Positions 1 to 7,162 of a stretch of DNA of 12,948 nucleotides are shown here, in pieces. Below the pieces are notes generated by a model. That model did not search any database and was not told where the DNA came from. It saw only the letters and a list, made by a program, of their open reading frames with translations. Positions within the stretch are counted from its first letter, which is position 1. Each line of letters opens with the position of its first letter. This DNA is from an uncultured Bacteroidales bacterium. Lineage in GTDB: Bacteria; Bacteroidota; Bacteroidia; Bacteroidales; UBA932. Position numbers and translations under genes: made by a program. The DNA lies in NCBI GenBank assembly GCA_900317065.1, contig ONFK01000023.1:1-12948 (forward strand), written 5' to 3'.

Positions 1-489
1 CTCGTGGTAGACGGGAAGAAACTTTATTTCGCCGACCGGAATCTCGGGGCATCTGCAATAGACCAGCTGGGAGATACCTATTACTGGGGTAACGTGAATC
101 CTTCCCCTTCCACTGATTACTACAAGCCCAGCTCGACCATGGATATAGGTGGAAATGCCAGCTACGACGCCGCGTCGAAGAACTGGGGCGGCGACTGGAG
201 AATCCCTGGAGTCAGCCATATGGACATTCTCTGGGGTGATGTGCCTTCCAGGCCGTTCATCTCCATTGCCTGGGATACATCCAGGGCAACTAACGGCAAC
301 ACCGTAACATCATCCATCCCCGGATATGAAGGCACAACCATTTTCCTCCCGGAAGGCCAATACTGGACTTCCGAATACTATAAGTCCGGCAGGTACTATT
401 GTCTGTCAGCACATTCATCAATCACTAGTTGGTATCTTGGTTCCCCGAGTATTGCCTATCAACCCATTCGCCCGGTAATCTTCAAGTAA
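1..489 (+). CDS. FISUMP-like surface protein, C-terminal part (5' end outside window)
   Basis: The frame is open from the first base, so this is the C-terminal 162 residues of a longer protein. The segment has the layout of the Fibrobacter succinogenes major paralogous (FISUMP) domain common in Bacteroidota secreted proteins: an opening with LYFADRNLGA, a YYWGNVNP stretch, the core NWGGDWRIPG (family form W-G-x-x-W-R-x-P-t), later GQYWTSEYY, and a closing PIRPVIFK (family form R-P-V). Aromatic residues and glycine are frequent and no membrane segment is visible. The domain is associated with exported or surface proteins; the molecular role is unknown and is probably binding or adhesion. The following short peptide gene starts 23 bp after the stop and a fimbrillin-like lipoprotein follows, which suggests one operon. 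The signal peptide and any N-terminal domains cannot be seen. Confidence 0.7.
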   Translation, partial: LVVDGKKLYFADRNLGASAIDQLGDTYYWGNVNPSPSTDYYKPSSTMDIGGNASYDAASKNWGGDWRIPGVSHMDILWGDVPSRPFISIAWDTSRATNGNTVTSSIPGYEGTTIFLPEGQYWTSEYYKSGRYYCLSAHSSITSWYLGSPSIAYQPIRPVIFK

Positions 490-511
490 CAACCTTAAAC
501 AATCAATAATT

Positions 512-655
512 ATGAACAAAAAACAATCTTATTTTTCACCCGAAATCGAGGTGATAAGTCTGGGGCCGGAAGGGCGGCTCTGCGACCTTGTGATAACATC
601 CGGTTTTGAATCCGTCGTGGCACCGGGGTTTGAAGACGGCGGAGAATTAGTTTAG
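512..655 (+). CDS. 47-residue peptide with N-terminal YFSPEIEVISL motif
   Basis: This is a small gene reading MNKKQSYFSPEIEVISLGPE and ending EDGGELV. It fills the gap between the FISUMP gene (23 bp upstream) and the lipoprotein gene (16 bp downstream), in the same orientation. The N-terminus is basic, then comes the pattern aromatic-x-x-P-E-I-E-V-I, a single cysteine at residue 24, and an acidic, glycine-rich tail with no membrane segment. From memory, short Bacteroidales proteins of the form 'K-x-Y-x-x-P-x-I-E-V-I-x-L-x-x-E-x-x-L' are frequently found next to fimbrillin-like or secreted protein genes, but I know of no established function. The leader-like start and variable tail would suit a precursor peptide or a small co-factor of the surface operon; both are inference. 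The start is preceded by AT-rich sequence without a clear Shine-Dalgarno. Coding is supported by the tight packing and the recurring motif rather than by a known domain. Confidence 0.62.
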   Translation: MNKKQSYFSPEIEVISLGPEGRLCDLVITSGFESVVAPGFEDGGELV

Positions 656-663
656 TAAGGAGG
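656..663 (+). promoter_or_regulatory. Strong Shine-Dalgarno site of the fimbrillin-like gene
   Basis: TAAGGAGG lies 8 bp before the ATG at 672. It fixes that start rather than the out-of-frame ATG at 665. Such a full anti-SD match is unusual in this window, where most genes have none, and in Bacteroidota generally. Confidence 0.7.
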
Positions 664-671
664 AATGCTTT

Positions 672-1730
672 ATGAAAACAAATGTCATACTTCTGGCATC
701 GGCTCTTGTTTGCCTTGCCGCATGCAATAAAGTAGAAAATTCGTCACTCGTAAAAACCGGCGAGATTAACCCCGAAACTCACGAGATAACCCTAACCGTC
801 AGTCTGGATGGTGCCGATGATGATACCAAAGCCGGTTATACTGCCAGTGGCTCTGCATTAAAATGCACCTGGTCGGATAGCGATAAACTTACATTGGTCA
901 CATATGACGCTACCTCAAATTCAAGCACACTTCAAACTATCGACAACCTGACGCTTTCCAGCGGGAAAGGCAAAACCAGCGCAACATTTACTGGTACAAT
1001 AACCGGGACTCCTGGAGCATATTACTATGTAATCTATCCGGCCGTTACCCAAACAGCGTCAGAGCCTTATCAATCGGTGAAACAGGGAAGCGGAAGCATT
1101 GTTTCCATTTCACAGGGAACTACGTACCTGGAAGTTGGTGTAAGTCTATTTAACAGGATAATGGCGAGAAGTGGCAAAGGTAACAACTTGCGACATTTAG
1201 ACGACTGTCTTATGATGGGATTCGGAACCATAACGGCTGGCGCGCTGTCATCGGTTTCACTGAAAAACTATTTCTCTATTCTGAAAATTACCGCTACCCT
1301 GCGGGAAGACTGGGCAGGCAAGAAGCTATATGCAGTACGCGTGGCAAGTGGTACCGACAATTGCTTTCATACCGGTATAACCTATGGCTTGAGGAATTCA
1401 AATTCAATGGTAATTGTATCTGGAGGGAATACAAAATCCGGAACAGCAATCGGGCTTGGTTTAGGTGGATCATGGGATGGGACCTACACTCCAGATCGAT
1501 ATTCTGGGATTGAAGTAAATTACGACCTTGATGCAAGGCAACTTATCATGTATTATCCATATTTCCCTAACATTTCCACAGACTTCAATAGCGGTTCCAC
1601 GCTTTACTTGTACGGTTACGACTCTTCGGATGCTTATATGCTGAACGGAGACGGTATCGAGATTGCGCGCAAGACCCTTACAACGACCGTCGATAACAAG
1701 CGTGGGGCAATATACACGCTGAATTTCTAA
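672..1730 (+). CDS. Fimbrillin-like (Mfa/FimA-type) lipoprotein
   Basis: This 352-residue protein starts with a lipoprotein signal peptide, MKTNVILLASALVCLAAC, whose lipobox LAAC places the lipidated cysteine at residue 18. After it come a short linker and ITLTVSLDGADDDTKAGYT, a form typical of fimbrillin family N-terminal domains, where an early beta-strand is followed by a 'TKA' stretch. The rest is Ser/Thr/Gly-rich beta-strand sequence with features recurring in Bacteroidales fimbrillins: the 'W-x-x-x-D-x-L' segment (TWSDSDKLTLV), YYYVIYPA, and 'LKNYFSILKITAT' near the middle. Members are major or minor fimbrial subunits or related surface anchors, exported as lipoproteins and then processed. 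The gene follows the FISUMP and peptide genes at operon-like spacing. GC is lower than in the metabolic genes to the right, consistent with an accessory surface locus. Fimbrillin class is a family-level call; whether it polymerises is unknown. Confidence 0.75.
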   Translation: MKTNVILLASALVCLAACNKVENSSLVKTGEINPETHEITLTVSLDGADDDTKAGYTASGSALKCTWSDSDKLTLVTYDATSNSSTLQTIDNLTLSSGKGKTSATFTGTITGTPGAYYYVIYPAVTQTASEPYQSVKQGSGSIVSISQGTTYLEVGVSLFNRIMARSGKGNNLRHLDDCLMMGFGTITAGALSSVSLKNYFSILKITATLREDWAGKKLYAVRVASGTDNCFHTGITYGLRNSNSMVIVSGGNTKSGTAIGLGLGGSWDGTYTPDRYSGIEVNYDLDARQLIMYYPYFPNISTDFNSGSTLYLYGYDSSDAYMLNGDGIEIARKTLTTTVDNKRGAIYTLNF

Positions 1731-1760
1731 AAAGAGGGTGTTTTTACTGTCTTTGCACCG

Positions 1761-1910
1761 AAATAATGCAAAGATATGATCTGCACATCCTGGCCCTCCT
1801 GCACCGCTGAGATCTCTCGCCAACACCGACACGCCGCTGATTGCGACGTGTCGGATTGTTGAGGTCGGGACCACCGCCCCCGGGCAGAGCGTGACTTCAG
1901 CGCGGGCGCC
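1761..1910 (+). pseudogene. Relic of a second aroD (3-dehydroquinate dehydratase) 5' end
   Basis: This stretch aligns, with deletions, to the start of the intact shikimate gene at 5162. The region before the start matches (AAxGATATGAT, then TGCAC; the relic ATG is at 1776). About 27 bp are then missing, followed by ATCCTGGCCCTCCTG (13 of 15 bases match 5201-5215). A further deleted part leads to 1816-1869, which encodes LANTDTPLIATCRIVEVG against FANTDTPLIATCRISEVG in the intact gene; by eye 42 of 54 bases match and nearly all single differences are at third codon positions. Weaker similarity runs on to about 1910 and then meets the Gfo/Idh gene. Missing internal pieces and lost frame make it non-functional. 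The mostly synonymous differences indicate that it diverged as a working gene before it decayed, so it is not a fresh local duplicate. Confidence 0.75.
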
Positions 1911-1915
1911 CGTAA

Positions 1916-2905
1916 TCAGTCCATTGGGAAACGAACTCCCCATTCCTTGCGCAGACCGTCCATTATGGACATCACCCGGAGGATTTCGGAATGCGGCATC
2001 TCCTCAGGCTCGATGCGCCCTTCTGCGATGGCCTTCCGGCAGGCGAGGAATTCGTATTCGAAACCGCTGATGGGGGCGCGGCAGTCCAGTTCCTGCGTCA
2101 GTTCCCCGGACTTGGAGAAGACCTTGATGGAACAGGGGTTGTTGATGTTGTCCACGACGATGTAGCCGTCCGTTCCGGAGACGACGCCCCGCTTGTCCGT
2201 GGCGCAGCGGGCGGAGCAATGGAGATCGGCCATTACGCCGTCCCTGAAAGTGAAGGACATGCTGTCCTGCAGGTCCACGCCGGAGGGGGAGAGGATGCAG
2301 TTCGAGACAATCCTGTCTATCTCCCCGCGGTGGCACATCAGCATGAAGTTGATGGTATAGACGCCCAGGTCCAGAAGGGCCCCTCCGCCGAGTTCCGGCC
2401 GCATCAGACGCGGTTTCCAGTCAACCGGATAGCAGAGGCCGGCGCTTATCATCGCGACCTCGCCGACTGCCCTGCGGTCGATGAGGTCGCGGAGCATTCG
2501 CGCCGACGGCATATAGCGTGTCCATATGGCCTCCGCGACGAAGACTTTCCTTTCCGCGGCCAGGTCCAGCACCTCTCCGGCTTCTCTCGCATTCGCCATG
2601 AATGATTTTTCCACGAGGCAAGGTTTGCCTTTCCTTATGGCTTCCATGGCAACATCATGGTGATGGGAATGAGGCGTGGCGATGTACGCCATGTCTATGT
2701 CCGGATCGTCCAGGAGTTCGCCGTAGGATCCGTAAGCTTTGGCTATGCCGTGCTGCCGTGCGAATTCCTGCGCTTTCCCGAGCGACCTTGAGGCCACTGC
2801 GGTGCACTTTCATTCTTCCATTTGCGCCAGCGTCGGGCATACCTTGCCGGCAATGTGGCCTGCGCCTATGACTCCTACCCGGAGTTGTCCGTAATTGTCA
2901 CCCAT
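1916..2905 (-). pseudogene. Gfo/Idh/MocA-family oxidoreductase interrupted by an in-frame UGA
   Basis: Read from the ATG at 2905, the protein begins MGDNYGQLRVGVIGAGHIAG, an intact Rossmann dinucleotide-binding motif (GxGxxG, residues 14-19). Codon 32 is TGA (2812-2810), after which the same frame continues to 1916 with typical family features: CTAVASRS (second Rossmann strand, residues 34-41), MAYIATPHSHHH, CLVEKSF (family form EKP, catalytic-type lysine at about residue 100), and GGGALLDLGVYTINF in the C-terminal domain, as in dihydrodiol/xylose dehydrogenase-like members. Full length would be 329 codons, normal for the family, which oxidises or reduces sugars and polyols with NAD(P). Starting instead at the GTG at 2797 gives 293 residues without the nucleotide-binding loop, so that product is unlikely to work. 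A recent nonsense mutation fits best; a sequencing error cannot be excluded. The substrate is unknown. Confidence 0.8.
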
Positions 2906-3000
2906 TTTTGCGATTTTTCAACATGCTGCACGTAAATATAATGAAATTTCTTCTTTATCCCACCCGCACCTCAGTTCTACTGCCCTGCTCTCCCCGATCC

Positions 3001-3129
3001 GTATGCAAAATGGGGCTTTCTGCATACAAACTGCTTGAAATACCGCAACCCGTATGCAAAACAGGCCTTTCTGCATACAAACCCTTCAAAAACCAGCCGC
3101 TTGTATGCAAATCCGCCCGTTTTGCATAC
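3001..3129. repeat. Three 27-bp inverted repeats at exact 51-bp spacing
   Basis: In the divergent region between the oxidoreductase and the kinase, the motif GTATGCA-N13-TGCATAC occurs three times without mismatch in the arms: 3001-3027, 3052-3078 and 3103-3129. The distance between starts is 51 bp both times and the linkers are 24 bp each. Spacers and linkers differ in sequence, although AAA follows the left arm (AA in the third) and AAA follows every right arm. Each unit could fold as a 7-bp stem that extends by A-T pairs; the third is a perfect 9-bp stem (GTATGCAAA/TTTGCATAC) around a 9-nt loop. Because 51 is a multiple of three, the array keeps reading frames open on both strands with a 17-residue periodicity; these frames look incidental. 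The role is unknown: operators, structured transcript or a repeat element are all possible. Confidence 0.85.
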
Positions 3130-3199
3130 AAAGTCGCCAAATCCAACGGCAGCCCTCCTCTAAAACGCTCCCGAAGAGCCTTATTTTCTTGAAAAATGC

Positions 3200-3207
3200 T
3201 ATTTTTG
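3200..3207 (+). promoter_or_regulatory. Putative -7 promoter box of the histidine kinase gene
   Basis: TATTTTTG matches the Bacteroidota -7 consensus TAnnTTTG and ends 4 bp before the ATG at 3212. No convincing -33 TTTG is found 19-21 bp upstream. If used, the transcript would begin at or next to the start codon, so it would be leaderless or nearly so, in keeping with the absence of a Shine-Dalgarno. Confidence 0.45.
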
Positions 3208-3211
3208 CATC

Positions 3212-5146
3212 ATGATTCACCGCCGGTTCGCTTCAACTATCCTGCTGACAGCCTTCTTATTGGCTGTATCGACTTCCGTTACGGCACAGAATAACCCGTA
3301 TCAGATAGCCGATACCTGCTATGTATGCATGCTCAAGGCAGATGCGCTTATCGGTCGGGAGGGTTTTTCGCAAGCCAACGAAGCGCTCCTGCTTTCGGCG
3401 ATCCTGAGCAAAGACAAAAAGGCGCAGGTGCTATACTATGTCGAAAAGATGAGAGATGCCTGCGCGCGGAAAAATTCCACCGACGAAGAAGTGCTGGCCG
3501 CGCAGGAAGAGCTGAAAACGGTGGCACGCGAAAACGGCTACCTGCAATATTTCTACCAGTCATATCAGTTCGCAAAAAACTACTTCTTCAATCGCGACCA
3601 GCATATCCGGGCGCTGGAAATCATGCAGGAGATGCAGAACACGGCCGTGGCTGAAGGGAACGAGTATGGCAAGTGGTTGGCGGAGAAAGAAATAGCTTCA
3701 TATTATCAGGTGTTCGGCGCTTATCAGGCCGCGCGGTCCCACATCCGTGCCATAATCCAGACGTACCGGGACAGTCAGGATCCGGTCATCAGACGCCAGA
3801 GTCTCTGCCCTTATTATCTGGACTATTCGGCGACCTTCCCGTCCGAAGCCGACTCGGCAAGGTTTTACGTAGAGAAGGCATGGGAAGTGGCGGTAGTCCC
3901 GGTCGACTCCGTGAAGTGCATGCTGGCATCCGCCAAACTCGCCGCCGTAGACGGAGATTATCAAAAATATGCCTACTACAGGGACCTTTGTCTGCAATCG
4001 CCCCACAAACAGGCTATAGGACGCACTACACCTGCGCTTTTTTCCTGCATCGACGCTCTCTTTGACGGCAGTTACGACCGTGCCGACAAAAGCGTTTTTT
4101 CCCGTCTTCCGTCGGGATCCCTCGCTCTGCTGTCCTCGGTAGCGGAGCGGGTCAGCCGCCCTTATGTGGCGCTGGATCTCAAGGACCATTGCATCCGTGC
4201 CAACAGGAATGATTTTGCATGGATCCTGGAATCTCACATGGCGGAAATGAACGCCCGCTACGAGAACGACCAGCTGCAGGCGTCGCTGTCCGACAAATCC
4301 CGCGAGGTGGAACGGACCACGCGCCTGGCCCTCCTGCTCGGTATGCTGCTGATGCTCGGCGCCGTGCTCGGCCTCCTTTTGTACGTACGCAACCTGCGTC
4401 GCAACCAGCGCAAGGACGAGAGAATGATTGCGGAACTGACCGCGGCGAAGGAACGTGCCGTGCAGGCTGATGCCGCGAAAGACCGTTTTATCCAGAACAT
4501 GACCCACGAATTGCGTACTCCGCTGAATGCCATCACGGGTTTCTCCCAACTTCTGGCCCTTCCGGACGGGATGTTTACGCCCGAGGAAAAAGAGGAATTC
4601 GGAAGCCACGTCATCAACAGCACCAAAATGATGACCATGTTGCTGGACGACCTGATGAGCACGTCGGCCATGGACAGCGGCGGCTACCGTATCAACATAG
4701 AAGATGCGGAATGCGAGAGTATCTGCCGGGAGGCCATGCGCTCGGCGGAGCATCGCGTGCAGGCGGGAGTGAACATGCTGTTCCTCCCGGACATGGATCT
4801 TCCGTTTGCCTTCAGGGGCGATCCGATGCGCATCCAGCAGGTGCTCACGAATCTGCTTACCAATGCGGGGAAGCATACTGCGGCAGGTGAAATCCGGCTT
4901 GGATGTTCGCTTACGGAAAACCAGGGTATGCTCACTTTCAGCGTGGAGGACACCGGTTCCGGCATCCCGGCATCGGAAGCGGAGCGCATCTTCGAGCGCT
5001 TCGTAAAACTGGACGATTTCGTGCAGGGGACCGGTCTGGGGCTGAGCATCTGCCGGGAAATCACGAACAAAATGGGCGGAAAGATATTTCTGGACACTGC
5101 ATACAGCGGCGGGGCGCGCTTCGTTTTTTGCGTGCCTCTGTCGTAA
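3212..5146 (+). CDS. Membrane sensor histidine kinase with periplasmic TPR-like domain
   Basis: This protein has 644 residues. A signal peptide (MIHRRFASTILLTAFLLAV..., cleavage near AQ at 25-26) leads into a helical periplasmic region, about residues 30-340, that looks TPR-like (for example GYLQYFYQSYQFAKNYF, then EYGKWLAEKEIASYYQVFGAY). One transmembrane helix lies at about 372-392 (LALLLGMLLMLGAVLGLLLYV), followed by a coiled linker and the kinase core: H-box HELRTPLN with the phospho-accepting His432, N-box LTNLLTNAGKH with Asn551, G1 box DTGSGIP from Asp580, and G2 box GTGLGLSI from Gly606. It should sense a periplasmic signal and phosphorylate a response regulator. No receiver domain is attached and no regulator gene is in the window, so it is an orphan here. 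The shikimate gene starts 15 bp after its stop and may be co-transcribed. The ligand is unknown. Confidence 0.88.
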   Translation: MIHRRFASTILLTAFLLAVSTSVTAQNNPYQIADTCYVCMLKADALIGREGFSQANEALLLSAILSKDKKAQVLYYVEKMRDACARKNSTDEEVLAAQEELKTVARENGYLQYFYQSYQFAKNYFFNRDQHIRALEIMQEMQNTAVAEGNEYGKWLAEKEIASYYQVFGAYQAARSHIRAIIQTYRDSQDPVIRRQSLCPYYLDYSATFPSEADSARFYVEKAWEVAVVPVDSVKCMLASAKLAAVDGDYQKYAYYRDLCLQSPHKQAIGRTTPALFSCIDALFDGSYDRADKSVFSRLPSGSLALLSSVAERVSRPYVALDLKDHCIRANRNDFAWILESHMAEMNARYENDQLQASLSDKSREVERTTRLALLLGMLLMLGAVLGLLLYVRNLRRNQRKDERMIAELTAAKERAVQADAAKDRFIQNMTHELRTPLNAITGFSQLLALPDGMFTPEEKEEFGSHVINSTKMMTMLLDDLMSTSAMDSGGYRINIEDAECESICREAMRSAEHRVQAGVNMLFLPDMDLPFAFRGDPMRIQQVLTNLLTNAGKHTAAGEIRLGCSLTENQGMLTFSVEDTGSGIPASEAERIFERFVKLDDFVQGTGLGLSICREITNKMGGKIFLDTAYSGGARFVFCVPLS

Positions 5147-5161
5147 TTAAATAGCAAGGAT

Positions 5162-7162
5162 ATGATTTGCACTACAATACAGAATAAGACATACGACGAG
5201 ATTCTGGCCCTTCTGGACGATCCGTGGATTGAGATGGCGGAGATTCGTCTGGACCGCTGCAGACTCTCCAACGACGAGATAGAAGACCTGTTCGCCAACA
5301 CCGACACCCCTCTCATAGCGACCTGCCGCATTTCGGAGGTCGGAGCTAAGGAGGCGGAACGCAGGCTCAGCGTGGCCATCCGCGCCGGGGCGCGCTTCGC
5401 GGATCTGGAACTGGAGGCGGACGCAGCGTTCAGCAAGCGCTTCCGCGGCATCTGCGAAGAGTGCGGCACGGAAATCATCCGTTCCTTCCACGACTTTAGC
5501 GGCACTCCGGACCTGGATTACATGAAGCAGGTGCGCGACCGTTGCTATCGCTACGGCGCCGACATCGCTAAAATCGTCGTCACCGCCCATTCCGCTGATG
5601 ACGCCGCCCGCGTCATGGCGTTGTATGGTGCGGGCGAGCCTGACGGACGGGCAATGCCGGGGCCGGGCGCCCCTTGTGGGACACGGCCCGGCCCTTTGCC
5701 CGTCACGGATGGCCTCGTCGCTTTTGCGATGGGCCCGGAAGGCCGCGCAACCCGCATCGAATGCCTGAAGCGAGGCGCCCCCTTCAGCTACGCATCCCTC
5801 TCCGACAAAGAAGCCGCCGCCCCCGGGCAGATCGACTACCTCACAATGCACAGGGAGGTCTACGGCAGTTGGCGCGGATTCTTCCGCAATTCCCTGCAGA
5901 TGCCCGCATCCAAGAGCTTCGCGCAGCGCGCAATCATCGCCGCCGCCCTCGCCGAAGGCAGGAGCCATCTCCGCGGATATTCCCCCTGCGCCGACAGCGA
6001 AGCCGCCCTTGAGGCCGCCCGCACGCTCGGCGCGAAAATCCGCATCGACGGCAGCACCATCACCATCGACGGCATCGGCGGAGCACACACGAATCTCGAA
6101 ACCCTGCACACCGGCGAATCCGGGCTGCTGACGCGCCTGATGATCCCCCTGATGGCCACCATCAACGACTGCCCCGTCACCATCACCGGCGAAAAAACCC
6201 TCACCCACCGTCCTCTGAAAGGCGTGAGCGACATCATGGCCTCGTTCGGAGTGATCGTGCGCGAGAATACCGTCCCCATGCACGTTGAAGGCCGCATCAT
6301 CCCCGGCGTAGCCGAGATCTCCGGCAAGGACGGCTCGCAACTCATCTCCGGCCTGCTGACCGCACTGCCGCTCTTCGAGAAGCCCTCCACCCTCATAATC
6401 ACCGACCCCAAGAGCATCCCCTACATGTTCATCACCTGCGACGTGCTGAAGCATTTCGGAATCAAGATATCGGCGGAGATGGAGGGGGATGAGAAGATGA
6501 TCGAGGAGCAGGACTGGAGCGGATGCACGGGAGTGACCTTCAAGATTCGCGGAGGCCAGCGCTATCACGCCTCCGACTTCGACATCGAGGGCGACTGGAG
6601 CAGCGCCGCCAACTTCCTGGTCGCAGGCGCCATCTACGGCAAGGCAGAGGTGGAAGGGCTCGACACCAAGAGCCTGCAGGCCGACCTGACCATAGCGGAC
6701 ATTCTGGTCGAGGCAGGCGCAGTGGTGTCGGAACTCGACGGAGCCGTGTGCATCAGCCGCGCCCCGCTCGAAGCGTTCGAGACCGACCTCAACAATGCGC
6801 CCGACATCTTCCCCATAGTCAGCATTCTGGCAGCCTTCTGCGAAGGCGAAAGTGTGATATCCGGAGCCGGACGGCTGGTGGGTAAGGAAAGCAACCGTGC
6901 CGAGGCCATCTTGGAGATGCTCTCCGGGCTGGGAGTCAGCGCGCGTATAGAAGGGGACGACCTGCACGTTGCCGGCGAGACCCTGACCTCCCGGCTGCTG
7001 AACGGCCGCATGCTTAAAGGCGGAAGTTTCACATCCCGCGGAGACCACCGCATGGCGATGGCCCTGAAGATAGCTTCGATAGGCGCAGACGGGCCGCTTA
7101 CAATCGACGACACTGCCTGCGTGGCGAAATCCTTCCCGGGCTTCTGGGAGATGTTCGACTAG
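5162..7162 (+). CDS. Bifunctional type I 3-dehydroquinate dehydratase / EPSP synthase
   Basis: This 666-residue cytoplasmic enzyme joins two steps of the shikimate pathway. Residues 1 to about 235 are a type I dehydroquinate dehydratase (AroD): EIRLD (Glu27, Arg29), SFHDFSGTP (His110) and AKIVVTA (Schiff-base Lys137), ending near the family motif APGQ. Residues from about 243 are 3-phosphoshikimate 1-carboxyvinyltransferase (AroA): PASKSFAQR (Lys251, Arg256), GESGLLTRLM, DGSQLISGLL, EGDWSSAANF, PDIFPIVSILAAF and RGDHRMAMA (626-633). It makes 3-dehydroshikimate and, after the shikimate dehydrogenase and kinase steps, EPSP on the way to chorismate. AAGGA lies just before the ATG. An extra Gly/Pro-rich segment at about residues 158-183, encoded over a strong DNA hairpin, sits between the seventh and eighth strands of the dehydratase barrel. 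A two-domain AroD-AroA arrangement is less common than separate enzymes. The 3' end overlaps the convergent esterase gene. Confidence 0.88.
   Translation: MICTTIQNKTYDEILALLDDPWIEMAEIRLDRCRLSNDEIEDLFANTDTPLIATCRISEVGAKEAERRLSVAIRAGARFADLELEADAAFSKRFRGICEECGTEIIRSFHDFSGTPDLDYMKQVRDRCYRYGADIAKIVVTAHSADDAARVMALYGAGEPDGRAMPGPGAPCGTRPGPLPVTDGLVAFAMGPEGRATRIECLKRGAPFSYASLSDKEAAAPGQIDYLTMHREVYGSWRGFFRNSLQMPASKSFAQRAIIAAALAEGRSHLRGYSPCADSEAALEAARTLGAKIRIDGSTITIDGIGGAHTNLETLHTGESGLLTRLMIPLMATINDCPVTITGEKTLTHRPLKGVSDIMASFGVIVRENTVPMHVEGRIIPGVAEISGKDGSQLISGLLTALPLFEKPSTLIITDPKSIPYMFITCDVLKHFGIKISAEMEGDEKMIEEQDWSGCTGVTFKIRGGQRYHASDFDIEGDWSSAANFLVAGAIYGKAEVEGLDTKSLQADLTIADILVEAGAVVSELDGAVCISRAPLEAFETDLNNAPDIFPIVSILAAFCEGESVISGAGRLVGKESNRAEAILEMLSGLGVSARIEGDDLHVAGETLTSRLLNGRMLKGGSFTSRGDHRMAMALKIASIGADGPLTIDDTACVAKSFPGFWEMFD
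5646..5704. repeat. Two-part perfect inverted repeat inside the aroD domain
   Basis: GACGGGCAA (5646-5654) pairs with TTGCCCGTC (5696-5704), and GGGCCGGGC (5660-5668) pairs with GCCCGGCCC (5686-5694). The 18 perfect pairs are interrupted only by a 5-nt/1-nt internal loop and closed by a 17-nt loop. The segment encodes residues 162-181 of the shikimate enzyme, a Gly/Pro-rich stretch that E. coli AroD lacks as far as I recall. It looks like an in-frame palindromic insertion. Confidence 0.75.

Noticed and set aside
1470..1943. Minus-strand 157-codon frame across the fimbrillin 3' end and the aroD relic
   Set aside because: It overlaps a clear gene in antisense, has no family features, and its left part mirrors fimbrillin codons.
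2810..2812. Selenocysteine codon in the Gfo/Idh gene
   Set aside because: No conserved cysteine is known at this position of the family and no obvious downstream hairpin was seen; a nonsense mutation is simpler.
3001..3129. CRISPR array
   Set aside because: There are only three units, each an inverted repeat with its own variable centre, no constant 25-40 bp repeat and no cas genes.
2908..3192. Open frames with a 17-residue repeat (CKxGLSAYK-like) on the plus strand and its mirror on the minus strand
   Set aside because: Both result from the 51-bp DNA array, whose period is a multiple of three. Palindromic arms and equal openness on both strands indicate DNA-level structure, not a repeat protein.
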